Source: ZC4RG30 sp035556135
Lineage (GTDB): Bacteria > Pseudomonadota > Gammaproteobacteria > Steroidobacterales > Steroidobacteraceae
Direction of reading: 5' to 3'
Length of the DNA stretch: 64,000 bases
Assembly (NCBI GenBank): GCA_035556135.1
Contig: DATMFO010000003.1
Location: 558,001-622,000 of the forward strand
This document shows positions 16,188 to 24,257 of this stretch, in pieces; the stretch's first letter is position 1; each line of letters starts with the position of its first letter. The notes beneath the pieces are model-generated. The model made no database searches. It was not told the origin of the DNA and saw nothing but the letters and a program-made list of their open reading frames with translations. The position numbers were made by a program, and so were the translations under genes.

Positions 16188-18962
16188 ATGGCCAGGCCAG
16201 TCCGCTCGGTCCTTTTCGCTTCGCTGCTTCCAGCCTGTGTTCTGGGCAGCCTCATCAGCGTCGCGCACGCCCAGAATGCGCCTTCACCAGGGACCACCCG
16301 CTGGTCCGAACCGGCCTCCTGGCCGAACGGCAAGATTCCCGTCGCCGGCGACAAGGTCATCATCGGCAAGGACAGGCGGGTGGTGCTCGACGTAAGTCCC
16401 CCGCCGCTGGCTGGCCTGTCGATCGACGGCAAGCTCAGCTTCTCCAACGATGCCGACCTGGAGCTGACCACCGAGTGGATCATGCTGCACGGCGAGCTGG
16501 AGATCGGCACCGAATCCCGCCCCCACACGCGCAAGGCCACCATCACCCTGACAGACAAGATAAAGGGTGAGGATGTGATGGCCGGCATGGGTGACCGCGG
16601 CATCATGATTTCCGGCGGCACGCTGAACCTGCACGGCGACCGGACCAATGCCTGGACCAAGCTGGCCGCTACTGCCAGCTCCGGCGCCACCACCATCCAG
16701 GTACTCAATGCCCAGGGCTGGCGCGTGGGTGACGAGATCATCCTGGCTTCCACCGACTACGATCCCCGCCAGGCCGAGCGCCGCACGATCACCGCCGTCA
16801 ATGGCAATACCCTCAGCCTCGACCGCAAGCTCGACTACATGCACTTCGGCAAGATCACCTTCGACGTCGACCAGCGCGGCGAAGTGGGCCTCCTGACGCG
16901 CAACGTGAAGATCCAGGCCTCGGTTGATGCGGAAGAGTCCTACTTCGGCGGCCACATCATGGCCATGCCCTCGAGCAAGATGTACGTCTCGGGCGTGGAG
17001 CTGAACCGGATGGGCCAGAACCTCACGCTGGCGCGCTATCCCATCCACTGGCACCTGGTAGGCGACGCCAGGGGCCAGTACATCCGGAACGCGTCCATAC
17101 ACGACACCTACAACCGCTGCGTCACCGTGCACGGCACCGACAACCTGCAGATCGAGAACAACGTGACCTACAACACCGTGGGCCACTGCTTCTTCCTCGA
17201 GGACGGCATCGAGACCGGCAACCAGTTCGTGCGCAACCTGGCCATCCAGACCAAGTGCCATACGTCCCGGCCCTGCGATCCGACCAACCTCGCGCCGTTC
17301 GGGTCCACCGCGACCAAGCTCAACTTCGAGACCCGTGGCCAGGACTCCAAGGATGTCCTGATTCCCTCGGACAACACGGTGTCGTCCTTCTGGATCACCC
17401 ATCCGGACAACGTCTATCGCGACAACGTGGCCGCCGGTTCCGATTCGACGGGCTACTGGTTCGCCTTCCCCGAGCACCCGATGGGACAGTTCGAGGGCAC
17501 GGAAATCAGCAAGAACACCTGGCCGCGCCGCATGAAGCTGCGCGAGTTCAAGGGCAACGTTGCGCATTCGAACTTCGACGGCTTCATGGGCGACCGCGCC
17601 CCGCGGGCCGACGGAAAGTTTGCGGTGGGCGGATATATCTCCCTCGCAGATCCATCCGACGCGAACAGCGCCCAGGTGGAATCGGTGGTGGAGAATTTCA
17701 CCAGCTACAAGAACCGCAACAGCGGCATCTGGGCGCGTGGCGAGCTGCGCCTGTACAAGGGCCTGAAGATGGCCGACAACGGCATCGGCTTCACCCAGGC
17801 ATCCGGCAACCTCGGCCGCTCCCTCTATACGTCACGGGTGGTCGACTCGCTGTTCGTGGGTGAATCCGAGAACACCGGCAATCCCGCCACCGACACGGAG
17901 AAGAAGGCCGGCCGCAGCCTGCCCTTCCCGCAGCTGGCCGATTTCCCGGTCCGTGGCTACGAGTTCTACGACTTCCACCATGAACTGGACAACATCACCT
18001 TCGTGAACTACCAGGACAACGCCACCCGCAAGACCGGCGCGATCTCCTACCTGCTGTTCACCAGCTTCGGCATGAGCTCCAACAACACCGTGCAGCGCGC
18101 GAAGTTCGTCAATGCCAAGCCGGTGTATTTCCCGCCCATCGAGAACAAGTGGAGCAATGACGACTACGGCAACACCGTCTACAAGACCTCGGTGTTCAAC
18201 GACAAGGATGGCTCCGTCACCGGCGTGAAGAATTCCTACATCGTCAACATCACCGGCATCGACGCCGATGATGCCTGCGAGGTGAAGAGCACCTGGAATG
18301 CAGTGGTGTGCAAGGGCGATGTCGGGCGCATGAATGTCGGCGGCGGTGGCGGTGCCATCGGATTCGGCGGCTTCGGTGGTGGAGCACCTGGCGCTGGCCC
18401 GGGCGCTGGTGGCCGCGGTGCCGGTCCCGGTGCAGGCCCCGCGCGCGCCGGCGCGCCCGGCCCGGGCGGTCCCGGCGCGGGTGCACCCCGGGGTGCCGGT
18501 CCCGGCGCTGGCGCAGGTCCTGGCGGCGGGGCCCCGCGCGGCGGCGCCACTGCCCAGCCTGTTTCCCTGCAGATCGCTCCGGGCGGCGGTCGCATCCGCG
18601 GTACGCCCGCTCCCTCCGGCCCGCCGGTGATCCTCAGTCGCAATGGCAAGCAGTTCACCGCAGATGGAGAAACCAACGTCCGCGCCGGCACCACATACAA
18701 GGTGACCACCGAACGGCCGTCCGTGAACATCAATGTGAAAGAGCTGGATGCCGGCTCGTGGGTGATGTTCGAGCTGCCGGGATTCAACAATGCCAATACC
18801 GGTGCGGCAGTGGACAGCCTGGATGCGCTGCGCAAGGCCACGGCCACCTCGTACTTCAAGGGCAACGGCTCGCTCTGGGTGAAGGTGGTCTCCACTGGTG
18901 ACCTGCCGGCCAACCAGTCCAGGGGTCCGGGCGCCGGAGACAGCGTGCAGATCAGCCGGTAA
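16188..18962 (+). CDS. secreted G8-domain / beta-helix protein, CEMIP-like (paralogue 3)
   Basis: A 924-residue third paralogue. Signal peptide MARPVRSVLFASLLPACVLG with cleavage near AHA/Q. G8 domain (RWSEPASWPNGKIPVAGD), YPIHWHLVGDARG, DTYNRCVTVHGT and GHCFFLEDGIE are kept. A Gly/Ala/Pro/Arg-rich spacer of about 95 residues (roughly 717-812) precedes the C-terminal beta domain, which ends VQISR. It differs from the others in the insert after the beta-helix core (for example KFAVGGYISLADPSD). It is only 65 bp from the mannonate dehydratase gene, with no promoter visible in the gap, so co-transcription with the glucuronate pathway is plausible. Confidence 0.85.
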   Translation: MARPVRSVLFASLLPACVLGSLISVAHAQNAPSPGTTRWSEPASWPNGKIPVAGDKVIIGKDRRVVLDVSPPPLAGLSIDGKLSFSNDADLELTTEWIMLHGELEIGTESRPHTRKATITLTDKIKGEDVMAGMGDRGIMISGGTLNLHGDRTNAWTKLAATASSGATTIQVLNAQGWRVGDEIILASTDYDPRQAERRTITAVNGNTLSLDRKLDYMHFGKITFDVDQRGEVGLLTRNVKIQASVDAEESYFGGHIMAMPSSKMYVSGVELNRMGQNLTLARYPIHWHLVGDARGQYIRNASIHDTYNRCVTVHGTDNLQIENNVTYNTVGHCFFLEDGIETGNQFVRNLAIQTKCHTSRPCDPTNLAPFGSTATKLNFETRGQDSKDVLIPSDNTVSSFWITHPDNVYRDNVAAGSDSTGYWFAFPEHPMGQFEGTEISKNTWPRRMKLREFKGNVAHSNFDGFMGDRAPRADGKFAVGGYISLADPSDANSAQVESVVENFTSYKNRNSGIWARGELRLYKGLKMADNGIGFTQASGNLGRSLYTSRVVDSLFVGESENTGNPATDTEKKAGRSLPFPQLADFPVRGYEFYDFHHELDNITFVNYQDNATRKTGAISYLLFTSFGMSSNNTVQRAKFVNAKPVYFPPIENKWSNDDYGNTVYKTSVFNDKDGSVTGVKNSYIVNITGIDADDACEVKSTWNAVVCKGDVGRMNVGGGGGAIGFGGFGGGAPGAGPGAGGRGAGPGAGPARAGAPGPGGPGAGAPRGAGPGAGAGPGGGAPRGGATAQPVSLQIAPGGGRIRGTPAPSGPPVILSRNGKQFTADGETNVRAGTTYKVTTERPSVNINVKELDAGSWVMFELPGFNNANTGAAVDSLDALRKATATSYFKGNGSLWVKVVSTGDLPANQSRGPGAGDSVQISR

Positions 18963-18982
18963 GCGGCACTGCTTCATCGAAG

Positions 18983-19008
18983 GCCCCCGGCCGTCCGGTC
19001 GGGGGCCG
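18983..19008 (+). terminator. hairpin after G8 gene 3, no T tract
   Basis: GGCCCCCGGCC (18983-18993) and GGTCGGGGGCC (18998-19008) repeat the stem of the terminator after G8 gene 2 almost exactly, but GCAGAC follows in place of the T run. It should terminate poorly and may let transcription pass into the mannonate dehydratase gene. Confidence 0.5.
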
Positions 19009-19027
19009 CAGACAACAACCCATCGCC

Positions 19028-20311
19028 ATGACTGGCCAGCGCCAAGCGCAATCCTCGCCGCCCACGGCCCCTGCCCCATCACCACAGGGTTCCGCGCGCG
19101 AGCGCGAGATCGTCGATGCAAGGGTCATCGTCACCTGTCCCGGGCGCAACTTCGTCACCTTGCGCGTCACCACACGTGCGGGTGTGACGGGGCTGGGTGA
19201 TGCCACGCTCAACGGACGGGAGCTGGCGGTCGCCGCCTACCTCACCGAGCACGTGGTGCCGAACCTGATCGGCCGCGACGCGGGGCGCATCGAGGACACC
19301 TGGCAATTCCTCTATCGCGGTGCCTATTGGCGGCGCGGACCCGTGACCATGAGTGCCATCGCCGCGGTGGACGTGGCACTGTGGGACATCCTCGGCAAGA
19401 TGGCCGGCATGCCGCTGTACCAGCTGCTGGGCGGCCGCTCGCGCGAAGGTGCCCTGGTTTATGCGCACGCGAACGGCGTCGATATCCCGGGCACCAGTGA
19501 GGAGGTGGCGCGGTACCGCGAGATGGGATTCCTGGCCATCCGCGCCCAGTGCGGCGTGCCTGGCGTGAAGAAGGCCTATGGCATCTCCACTGGCGGCAAA
19601 CCCTATGAACCTGCCGAAAGCGCGCTGCCGCTGGAAACCGTGTGGAACACACCGCGCTACCTGGAGACGGTGCCGCGGCTGTTCTCGCAGCTGCGTGCCG
19701 ACCACGGCAACGAAGTCGAACTGCTGCACGATGTGCATCACCGCCTCACGCCGATCGAGGCCGCACGCCTGGCGCGGGACCTGGAGCCCTTCCGCCTGTT
19801 CTGGCTCGAAGATGCCACGCCAGCGGAGAACCAGGCCGCGTTCGAGCTGATCCGCCGGCACTCGGTGACGCCGCTGGCCGTGGGCGAGGTGTTCAATTCC
19901 ATCTGGGACTGCAAGCATCTGGTCGAGCACCAGCTCATCGACTACATCCGCACGACCATCGTGCATGGCGGCGGCATCACGCACCTAAGGCGCCTGGCGG
20001 ATTTCGCCGCCCTGCACCAGGTGCGCACCGGATTCCATGGCGCCACCGACCTCTCGCCGGTAACCATGGGCGCGGCACTGCACTTCGACACCTGGGTGCC
20101 GAACTTCGGCATCCAGGAATACATGTTCCACAGCGAAGAGACCAAAGAAGTCTTCCCGCACGACTACGTGTTCCGCGATGGCCGGCTGCACGTGGGCGAC
20201 ACCCCGGGACATGGCGTCGATCTCGACGAAAAACTGGCGGCGAAATACCCCTACTCGCCGAAGCAGCTGCCCGTGGCGCGCCTGGAAGACGGCACGATGT
20301 GGGACTGGTGA
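19028..20311 (+). CDS. manD: D-mannonate dehydratase, enolase superfamily (ManD)
   Basis: Dehydrates D-mannonate to 2-keto-3-deoxygluconate in the cytoplasm. A 427-residue enolase-superfamily protein with the ManD signatures VIVTCPGRNFVTLRV, RGAYWRRGPVTMSAIAAVD and RARLEDGTMW-type ending (ARLEDGTMWDW). Metal ligands lie in LLHDVHH, WLEDATP and VGEVFN; the barrel bases and loops in RAQCGVPG and GFHGATDLSP match biochemically characterised ManD enzymes. The N-terminus carries about 25 extra Pro/Ala/Ser-rich residues compared with those enzymes. The ATG at 19028 has no obvious ribosome site, so the true start is open. It heads the manD-kdgK-uxuB run. Confidence 0.93.
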   Translation: MTGQRQAQSSPPTAPAPSPQGSAREREIVDARVIVTCPGRNFVTLRVTTRAGVTGLGDATLNGRELAVAAYLTEHVVPNLIGRDAGRIEDTWQFLYRGAYWRRGPVTMSAIAAVDVALWDILGKMAGMPLYQLLGGRSREGALVYAHANGVDIPGTSEEVARYREMGFLAIRAQCGVPGVKKAYGISTGGKPYEPAESALPLETVWNTPRYLETVPRLFSQLRADHGNEVELLHDVHHRLTPIEAARLARDLEPFRLFWLEDATPAENQAAFELIRRHSVTPLAVGEVFNSIWDCKHLVEHQLIDYIRTTIVHGGGITHLRRLADFAALHQVRTGFHGATDLSPVTMGAALHFDTWVPNFGIQEYMFHSEETKEVFPHDYVFRDGRLHVGDTPGHGVDLDEKLAAKYPYSPKQLPVARLEDGTMWDW

Positions 20312-20320
20312 CGGAAGGAC

Positions 20321-21349
20321 ATGGCACTGCCTTCCAGCGGCGCCGGCCGCGTCGTGTGTTTCGGGGAGATGCTGCTGCGGCTTTCGCCGCCCGGTCGTGA
20401 GCTGCCATTCCAGTCTCCGCAGCTGGCGGCGCATTTCGGCGGTGCCGAAGCCAATGTGGCCGCATCGCTGGCCATCCTCGGCCATGACAGCGCAATGGTC
20501 AGCGCGCTGCCCGAGAATCCCCTGGGACAGGCGGCAGCGTGTGAACTGCGGCGCCACGGCGTCGACACGCGTGGCATTCGCCTCGCGCCGGGCCGCATGG
20601 GCCTCTACCTGCTCTCCCCGGGCGCGATGCTGCGACCGGCCGAAGTCACCTACGATCGCGCCGGCTCGGTATTCGCGCTGACTGCCGACTACGACTGGCC
20701 GCGCCTGCTGCAGGGTGCGCGCTGGCTGCACCTGTCGGGCATCAACCTGGCCCTCGGCGAGGCAAGCACCGCCGCAGCGCGCGCGGCAGTGCGCGCTGCA
20801 CGCGCCAACGGCACGGCCATCTCCTTCGACTGCAACCATCGCACGAAGCTCTGGGGCGGCCGCGCCAGCGAGGCGCCTGCACTGCTGCGCGAGATGCTTT
20901 CTGCCGCCACGCTGGCCTTCGGCGACGCAAGGGATGTGGCGCAGGCACTGGGCACATCACCTCCGGGGGACAACGGGCACCAGCAGTTCGAACCTGCCGC
21001 ACGCGCGGCCTTTGCGGCGTTCCCGCAGTTGCAGGTGCTGGCGGCCACGGCACGCCGGCACGAAGACGTGGACAACCAGGCGCTGGGTGGACACCTGGCC
21101 ACGCGCGAAGGCTCATTCGCCACCCATACGCACCCCCTGCGCGGCATCGTGGACCGGATCGGCGCCGGGGATGCCTTTGCCGCAGGCCTGCTGCATGGCT
21201 TGTTGCGCAGCCAGCCGGCACAGCAGGCACTGGAGTTCGCCACAGCCGCCGCCTGCCTGAAACATTCCGTGCCCGGTGACGTGAACCTGCTGCGCGAGGC
21301 CGACATGGTGGCAATGGTCGCCGGTGAAGGCCTGCACGTGCGACGCTGA
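20321..21349 (+). CDS. kdgK: 2-keto-3-deoxygluconate kinase (PfkB family)
   Basis: Phosphorylates 2-keto-3-deoxygluconate to KDPG using ATP. A 342-residue ribokinase-fold protein: CFGEMLLRLSPPG at the start, the substrate-side FGGAEANVAASLAILG, and the PfkB signature DRIGAGDAFAAGLLHG with the catalytic Asp near residue 285. It begins 9 bp after the manD stop and overlaps the next gene by one base (TGATG), so it is the middle gene of a tight operon. KDPG would need an aldolase encoded elsewhere. Confidence 0.92.
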   Translation: MALPSSGAGRVVCFGEMLLRLSPPGRELPFQSPQLAAHFGGAEANVAASLAILGHDSAMVSALPENPLGQAAACELRRHGVDTRGIRLAPGRMGLYLLSPGAMLRPAEVTYDRAGSVFALTADYDWPRLLQGARWLHLSGINLALGEASTAAARAAVRAARANGTAISFDCNHRTKLWGGRASEAPALLREMLSAATLAFGDARDVAQALGTSPPGDNGHQQFEPAARAAFAAFPQLQVLAATARRHEDVDNQALGGHLATREGSFATHTHPLRGIVDRIGAGDAFAAGLLHGLLRSQPAQQALEFATAAACLKHSVPGDVNLLREADMVAMVAGEGLHVRR

Positions 21350-22833
21350 TGATGGCCAGCGCCGCCCTGCCACGCCTTGGCGCGACGGCCCTGCTGCGCC
21401 TGCCACCGGAGGTGCAGCGCCCGGACTTCGACCCCGCGGCCATCCGCTTTGGCGTCGTGCACATCGGCCCCGGCGCCTTCCACCGTGCCCATCAGGCCCT
21501 TTACTTCGACGATCTGCTGGCAGCTCACCCGCAGTGGGGTATCTGCGCGGTATCGCTGCACAGCGCGCAGGTACGGGATTCACTGCGGCCGCAGGACGGC
21601 CTGTATGCGGTGCAGCTGCTGGCTGAGCGGCCGGTGCTGCGCGTGGTCGGGTCCATCCGCGAGCTGCTTTTCGCGCCGGAAGAGCAGTCGGCAGTGCTGG
21701 CCCGGCTGTCCGATCCGGCAGTGAAACTGGTGACCCTGACGATCACCGAGAAAGGGTATTGCCTGGCCGGCGAGGACCTGGACCTGGCGCATCCGGATAT
21801 CGCGCACGACCTGGCAACGCCCGCAACCCCACGCAGCGCCATCGGCTACCTGTTTGCCGGCCTGCGGCTCCGGCACGCACATCATGCTGCGCCCTTTACC
21901 GTGCTCAGCTGCGACAACCTTGCCAGCAACGGACATCGGCTCCGGCGTGCCGTGGTGCAGTTCGCGCGGCGTGTCGATCCAGTGGTAGCGGACTGGATCG
22001 ACACACAGGTCGCGTTCCCCTGCTCCATGGTCGACAGCATCACCCCGGCCACCAGCGCCGACCTGCGCGAGCGCGTGGCAGTCGCACTCGGACATACCGA
22101 CGCATGGCCGGTGCAGCGCGAGGCCTTCACCCAATGGGTGGTGGAGAACCGCTTCTGCAATGCACGCCCACCGCTGGAACTGGCCGGGGTCACGCTGAGC
22201 GATGACATCGCCGGTTACGATCGCGCCAAGCTGCGCCTGCTCAATGGTGCCCACTCCACCCTCGCCTACCTTGGCGCACTGCTGGAGCTGCAGACCGTGG
22301 GGGACGCCATGCAATGCGTGCCGCTCGCCGCATTCGTCGAGCGGCTGATGCGCCAGTCCGTCGCCCCGGTGATCAGGCTGCCGGATGGCCTGGATGCGCC
22401 CGCCTACATCAAAGCCATCCTCGCGCGCTTCCGCAATCCTGCCGTGCACCACCGCCTGCTGCAGATTGCCTGGGACGGCTCGCAGAAACTCCCCGTACGC
22501 CTGCTGAGCACGATTGGCGAAACGCTGCAGCAGGGCCGTGACGTCGAACCTCCCTGCCTGGCCATCGCCGCCTGGCTGCGATTCGTGCGCCGGCAGGCCC
22601 TTGCGGGTGTGCCGCTGGTGGATCCCCTGGATGAATCGTTGCGTGCCATTGGCGCAGGCACCAGCGGCGAGGCCATGCACGATGTGCCCGCCTTCCTGGC
22701 ACTGGACGCGGTATTTGGTGCGCTGGCAAAAGACCCGCGATTCGTGGCCTCCCTGCAGCGCGCCTATGCCTCGCTGGGGGATGGTTCAGCCGCGGCGATA
22801 CTGCGCGCACTGCAGGCTGCGCTGGCGCGCTAG
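21349..22833 (+). CDS. uxuB: D-fructuronate reductase (mannitol dehydrogenase family)
   Basis: NAD-dependent reduction of D-fructuronate to D-mannonate. A 494-residue member of the long-chain mannitol dehydrogenase family, with the N-terminal nucleotide-binding motif VHIGPGAFHRAHQALY and the catalytic pattern K-x5-N-x2-H (KLRLLNGAHS). Two ATG codons (21349 and 21352) are in frame; the first overlaps the kdgK stop. Family members also include mannitol and tagaturonate enzymes, but the ManD and UxaC neighbours point to the fructuronate step. Its stop overlaps the convergent uxaC stop by 4 bp. Confidence 0.88.
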   Translation: MMASAALPRLGATALLRLPPEVQRPDFDPAAIRFGVVHIGPGAFHRAHQALYFDDLLAAHPQWGICAVSLHSAQVRDSLRPQDGLYAVQLLAERPVLRVVGSIRELLFAPEEQSAVLARLSDPAVKLVTLTITEKGYCLAGEDLDLAHPDIAHDLATPATPRSAIGYLFAGLRLRHAHHAAPFTVLSCDNLASNGHRLRRAVVQFARRVDPVVADWIDTQVAFPCSMVDSITPATSADLRERVAVALGHTDAWPVQREAFTQWVVENRFCNARPPLELAGVTLSDDIAGYDRAKLRLLNGAHSTLAYLGALLELQTVGDAMQCVPLAAFVERLMRQSVAPVIRLPDGLDAPAYIKAILARFRNPAVHHRLLQIAWDGSQKLPVRLLSTIGETLQQGRDVEPPCLAIAAWLRFVRRQALAGVPLVDPLDESLRAIGAGTSGEAMHDVPAFLALDAVFGALAKDPRFVASLQRAYASLGDGSAAAILRALQAALAR

Positions 22834-24257
22834 AGCCTGTAGGCCTCCTTCGGCAGGCGGTAGGCCAGGTCGGCCGCCACTTCAGCGGCCTCGTCTTCGT
22901 CCATCCGGTGCTCGGCCACCAGCTTCGCCAGCACCGCGCAATCGATTCGCCGCGCCACGTCGTGGCGCGCCGGAATCGACAGGAATGCGCGCGTGTCATC
23001 GTTGAAGCCAACGGTGTTGTAGAAGCCCGCCGCGCTCAGCGTCTGCTCGCGGAAGCGCCACATGCCCTCGGGCGAATCGTGGAACCACCAGGCCGGACCG
23101 AGGAACAGGCAGGGATAGTGGCCTGCCAGCGGCGCCAGCTCGCGTGCGTACGTGCTCTCATCCAGTGTGAACAGCACCAGGCGGAATCCGGCCGCATTGC
23201 CGAAGCGGTCCAGCAACGGCTTCAATGCGCGCACGTATTCAGTGGGCAGCGGAATGTCGGCACCCCTGTCGCGCCCGTAGCCGGCGAACAGGCCTGCATT
23301 GTGGTTGCGGAAACAGCCCGGGTGGATCTGCATCACCAGGCCGTCATCCACGCTCATTGCGGCCATCTCGGTAAGCATCTGTGCCCGGAACAGTTCGGCA
23401 TCGGCCGCATCGGCCTCGCCGGCCACCACGCGCGCAAACAGCCGCCGTGCGGCCGCGGCACCCAGGTCCGCGGTGGCCGCGGTCACGTGCCCATGGTCGG
23501 TGGAGGTTGCACCCATCGACGCAAAGAACGCCCTGCGCTGGCGATGCGCGCGCAGGTAACCATCCCAGTCGTGCACATCCTCGCCAGTGATTTCGCCGAA
23601 GGCCTGCAGCGCGGCGGGGAATTCCTCGTGCTCCGGGTCGATCACGGCATCCGGCCGGTAGGCGCTGACCACGCGGCCGCGCCAGCCGCTGGCGCGGATG
23701 GCCTGGTGGTGCTGCAGCCGGTCAAGCGGGCCCTCGGTGGTAGCGATCACTTCGATGTTGAACCGCTCGAACAGCGCCCGCGGCAGGAAAGCCGCCGTCT
23801 GCAGGGCAGCGGTAATGGCGTCGTAATAGTGATCGGCAGTGCCGGCCGCAAGTCGCATGCGCAGGCCGAATACGTCATGGAATACGTGGTTCAGCCACAG
23901 CGCCGACGGCGTGCCACGGTAGAGGTGGAAATGGCTGGCGAAGATGCGCCATGCCTCGCGCGGGTCCACTGCAGCGCGTGAACCGTCCCGGCGTGGAATG
24001 CCCAGGGCATCCAGGGGCACGCCCTGGCTGTAGAGCATGCGCACCACGTAGTGGTCGGGGACCAGCAGCAGTTCGGTGGCATTGGCAAAGGGTGCATTGC
24101 CGGCAAACCATCCCGGATCAGTGTGTCCGTGCGGGCTGATGATGGGCAGGTGGCAGACGCCCGCGTACAGGCGCCGCGCAATGCTCCGCTGCGCCGGATC
24201 GGACGGGAACAGCCGGTTTTCATCCAGCCGCAACGCCAGGACGGCGGAGTTGTTCAT
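22830..24257 (-). CDS. uxaC: uronate (glucuronate/galacturonate) isomerase
   Basis: Isomerises D-glucuronate to D-fructuronate (and D-galacturonate to D-tagaturonate). A 475-residue amidohydrolase-fold protein with the first metal motif SPHGHTDPGWFA, then YYDAITAAL, IEVIATTEGPLD, SMGATSTDHGH, MQIHPGCFRNHN and FNDDTRAFLSIPARHD, all characteristic of UxaC. It follows the transporter gene with an ATGA overlap, forming an exuT-uxaC operon that converges on manD-kdgK-uxuB. Only the glucuronate branch is complete here, because UxaA and UxaB for tagaturonate are not seen. Confidence 0.95.
   Translation of the reverse strand: MNNSAVLALRLDENRLFPSDPAQRSIARRLYAGVCHLPIISPHGHTDPGWFAGNAPFANATELLLVPDHYVVRMLYSQGVPLDALGIPRRDGSRAAVDPREAWRIFASHFHLYRGTPSALWLNHVFHDVFGLRMRLAAGTADHYYDAITAALQTAAFLPRALFERFNIEVIATTEGPLDRLQHHQAIRASGWRGRVVSAYRPDAVIDPEHEEFPAALQAFGEITGEDVHDWDGYLRAHRQRRAFFASMGATSTDHGHVTAATADLGAAAARRLFARVVAGEADAADAELFRAQMLTEMAAMSVDDGLVMQIHPGCFRNHNAGLFAGYGRDRGADIPLPTEYVRALKPLLDRFGNAAGFRLVLFTLDESTYARELAPLAGHYPCLFLGPAWWFHDSPEGMWRFREQTLSAAGFYNTVGFNDDTRAFLSIPARHDVARRIDCAVLAKLVAEHRMDEDEAAEVAADLAYRLPKEAYRL

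Noticed and set aside
8169..16268. Very long open frames antisense to the G8 genes (for example 846 and 1036 codons)
   Set aside because: They mirror the coding frames through strong third-position G/C bias; their translations are rich in Val/Gly/His/Ala, have no domains, and cross promoters and terminators of the real genes.
8358..18962. Reading the G8 proteins as pectate lyases or other classical beta-helix lyases
   Set aside because: The G8 domain and the NRCVTVHGT and GHCFFLEDG blocks match CEMIP-type proteins; no pectate-lyase vWiDH or AxDIKGxxxxVTxS motifs are visible.
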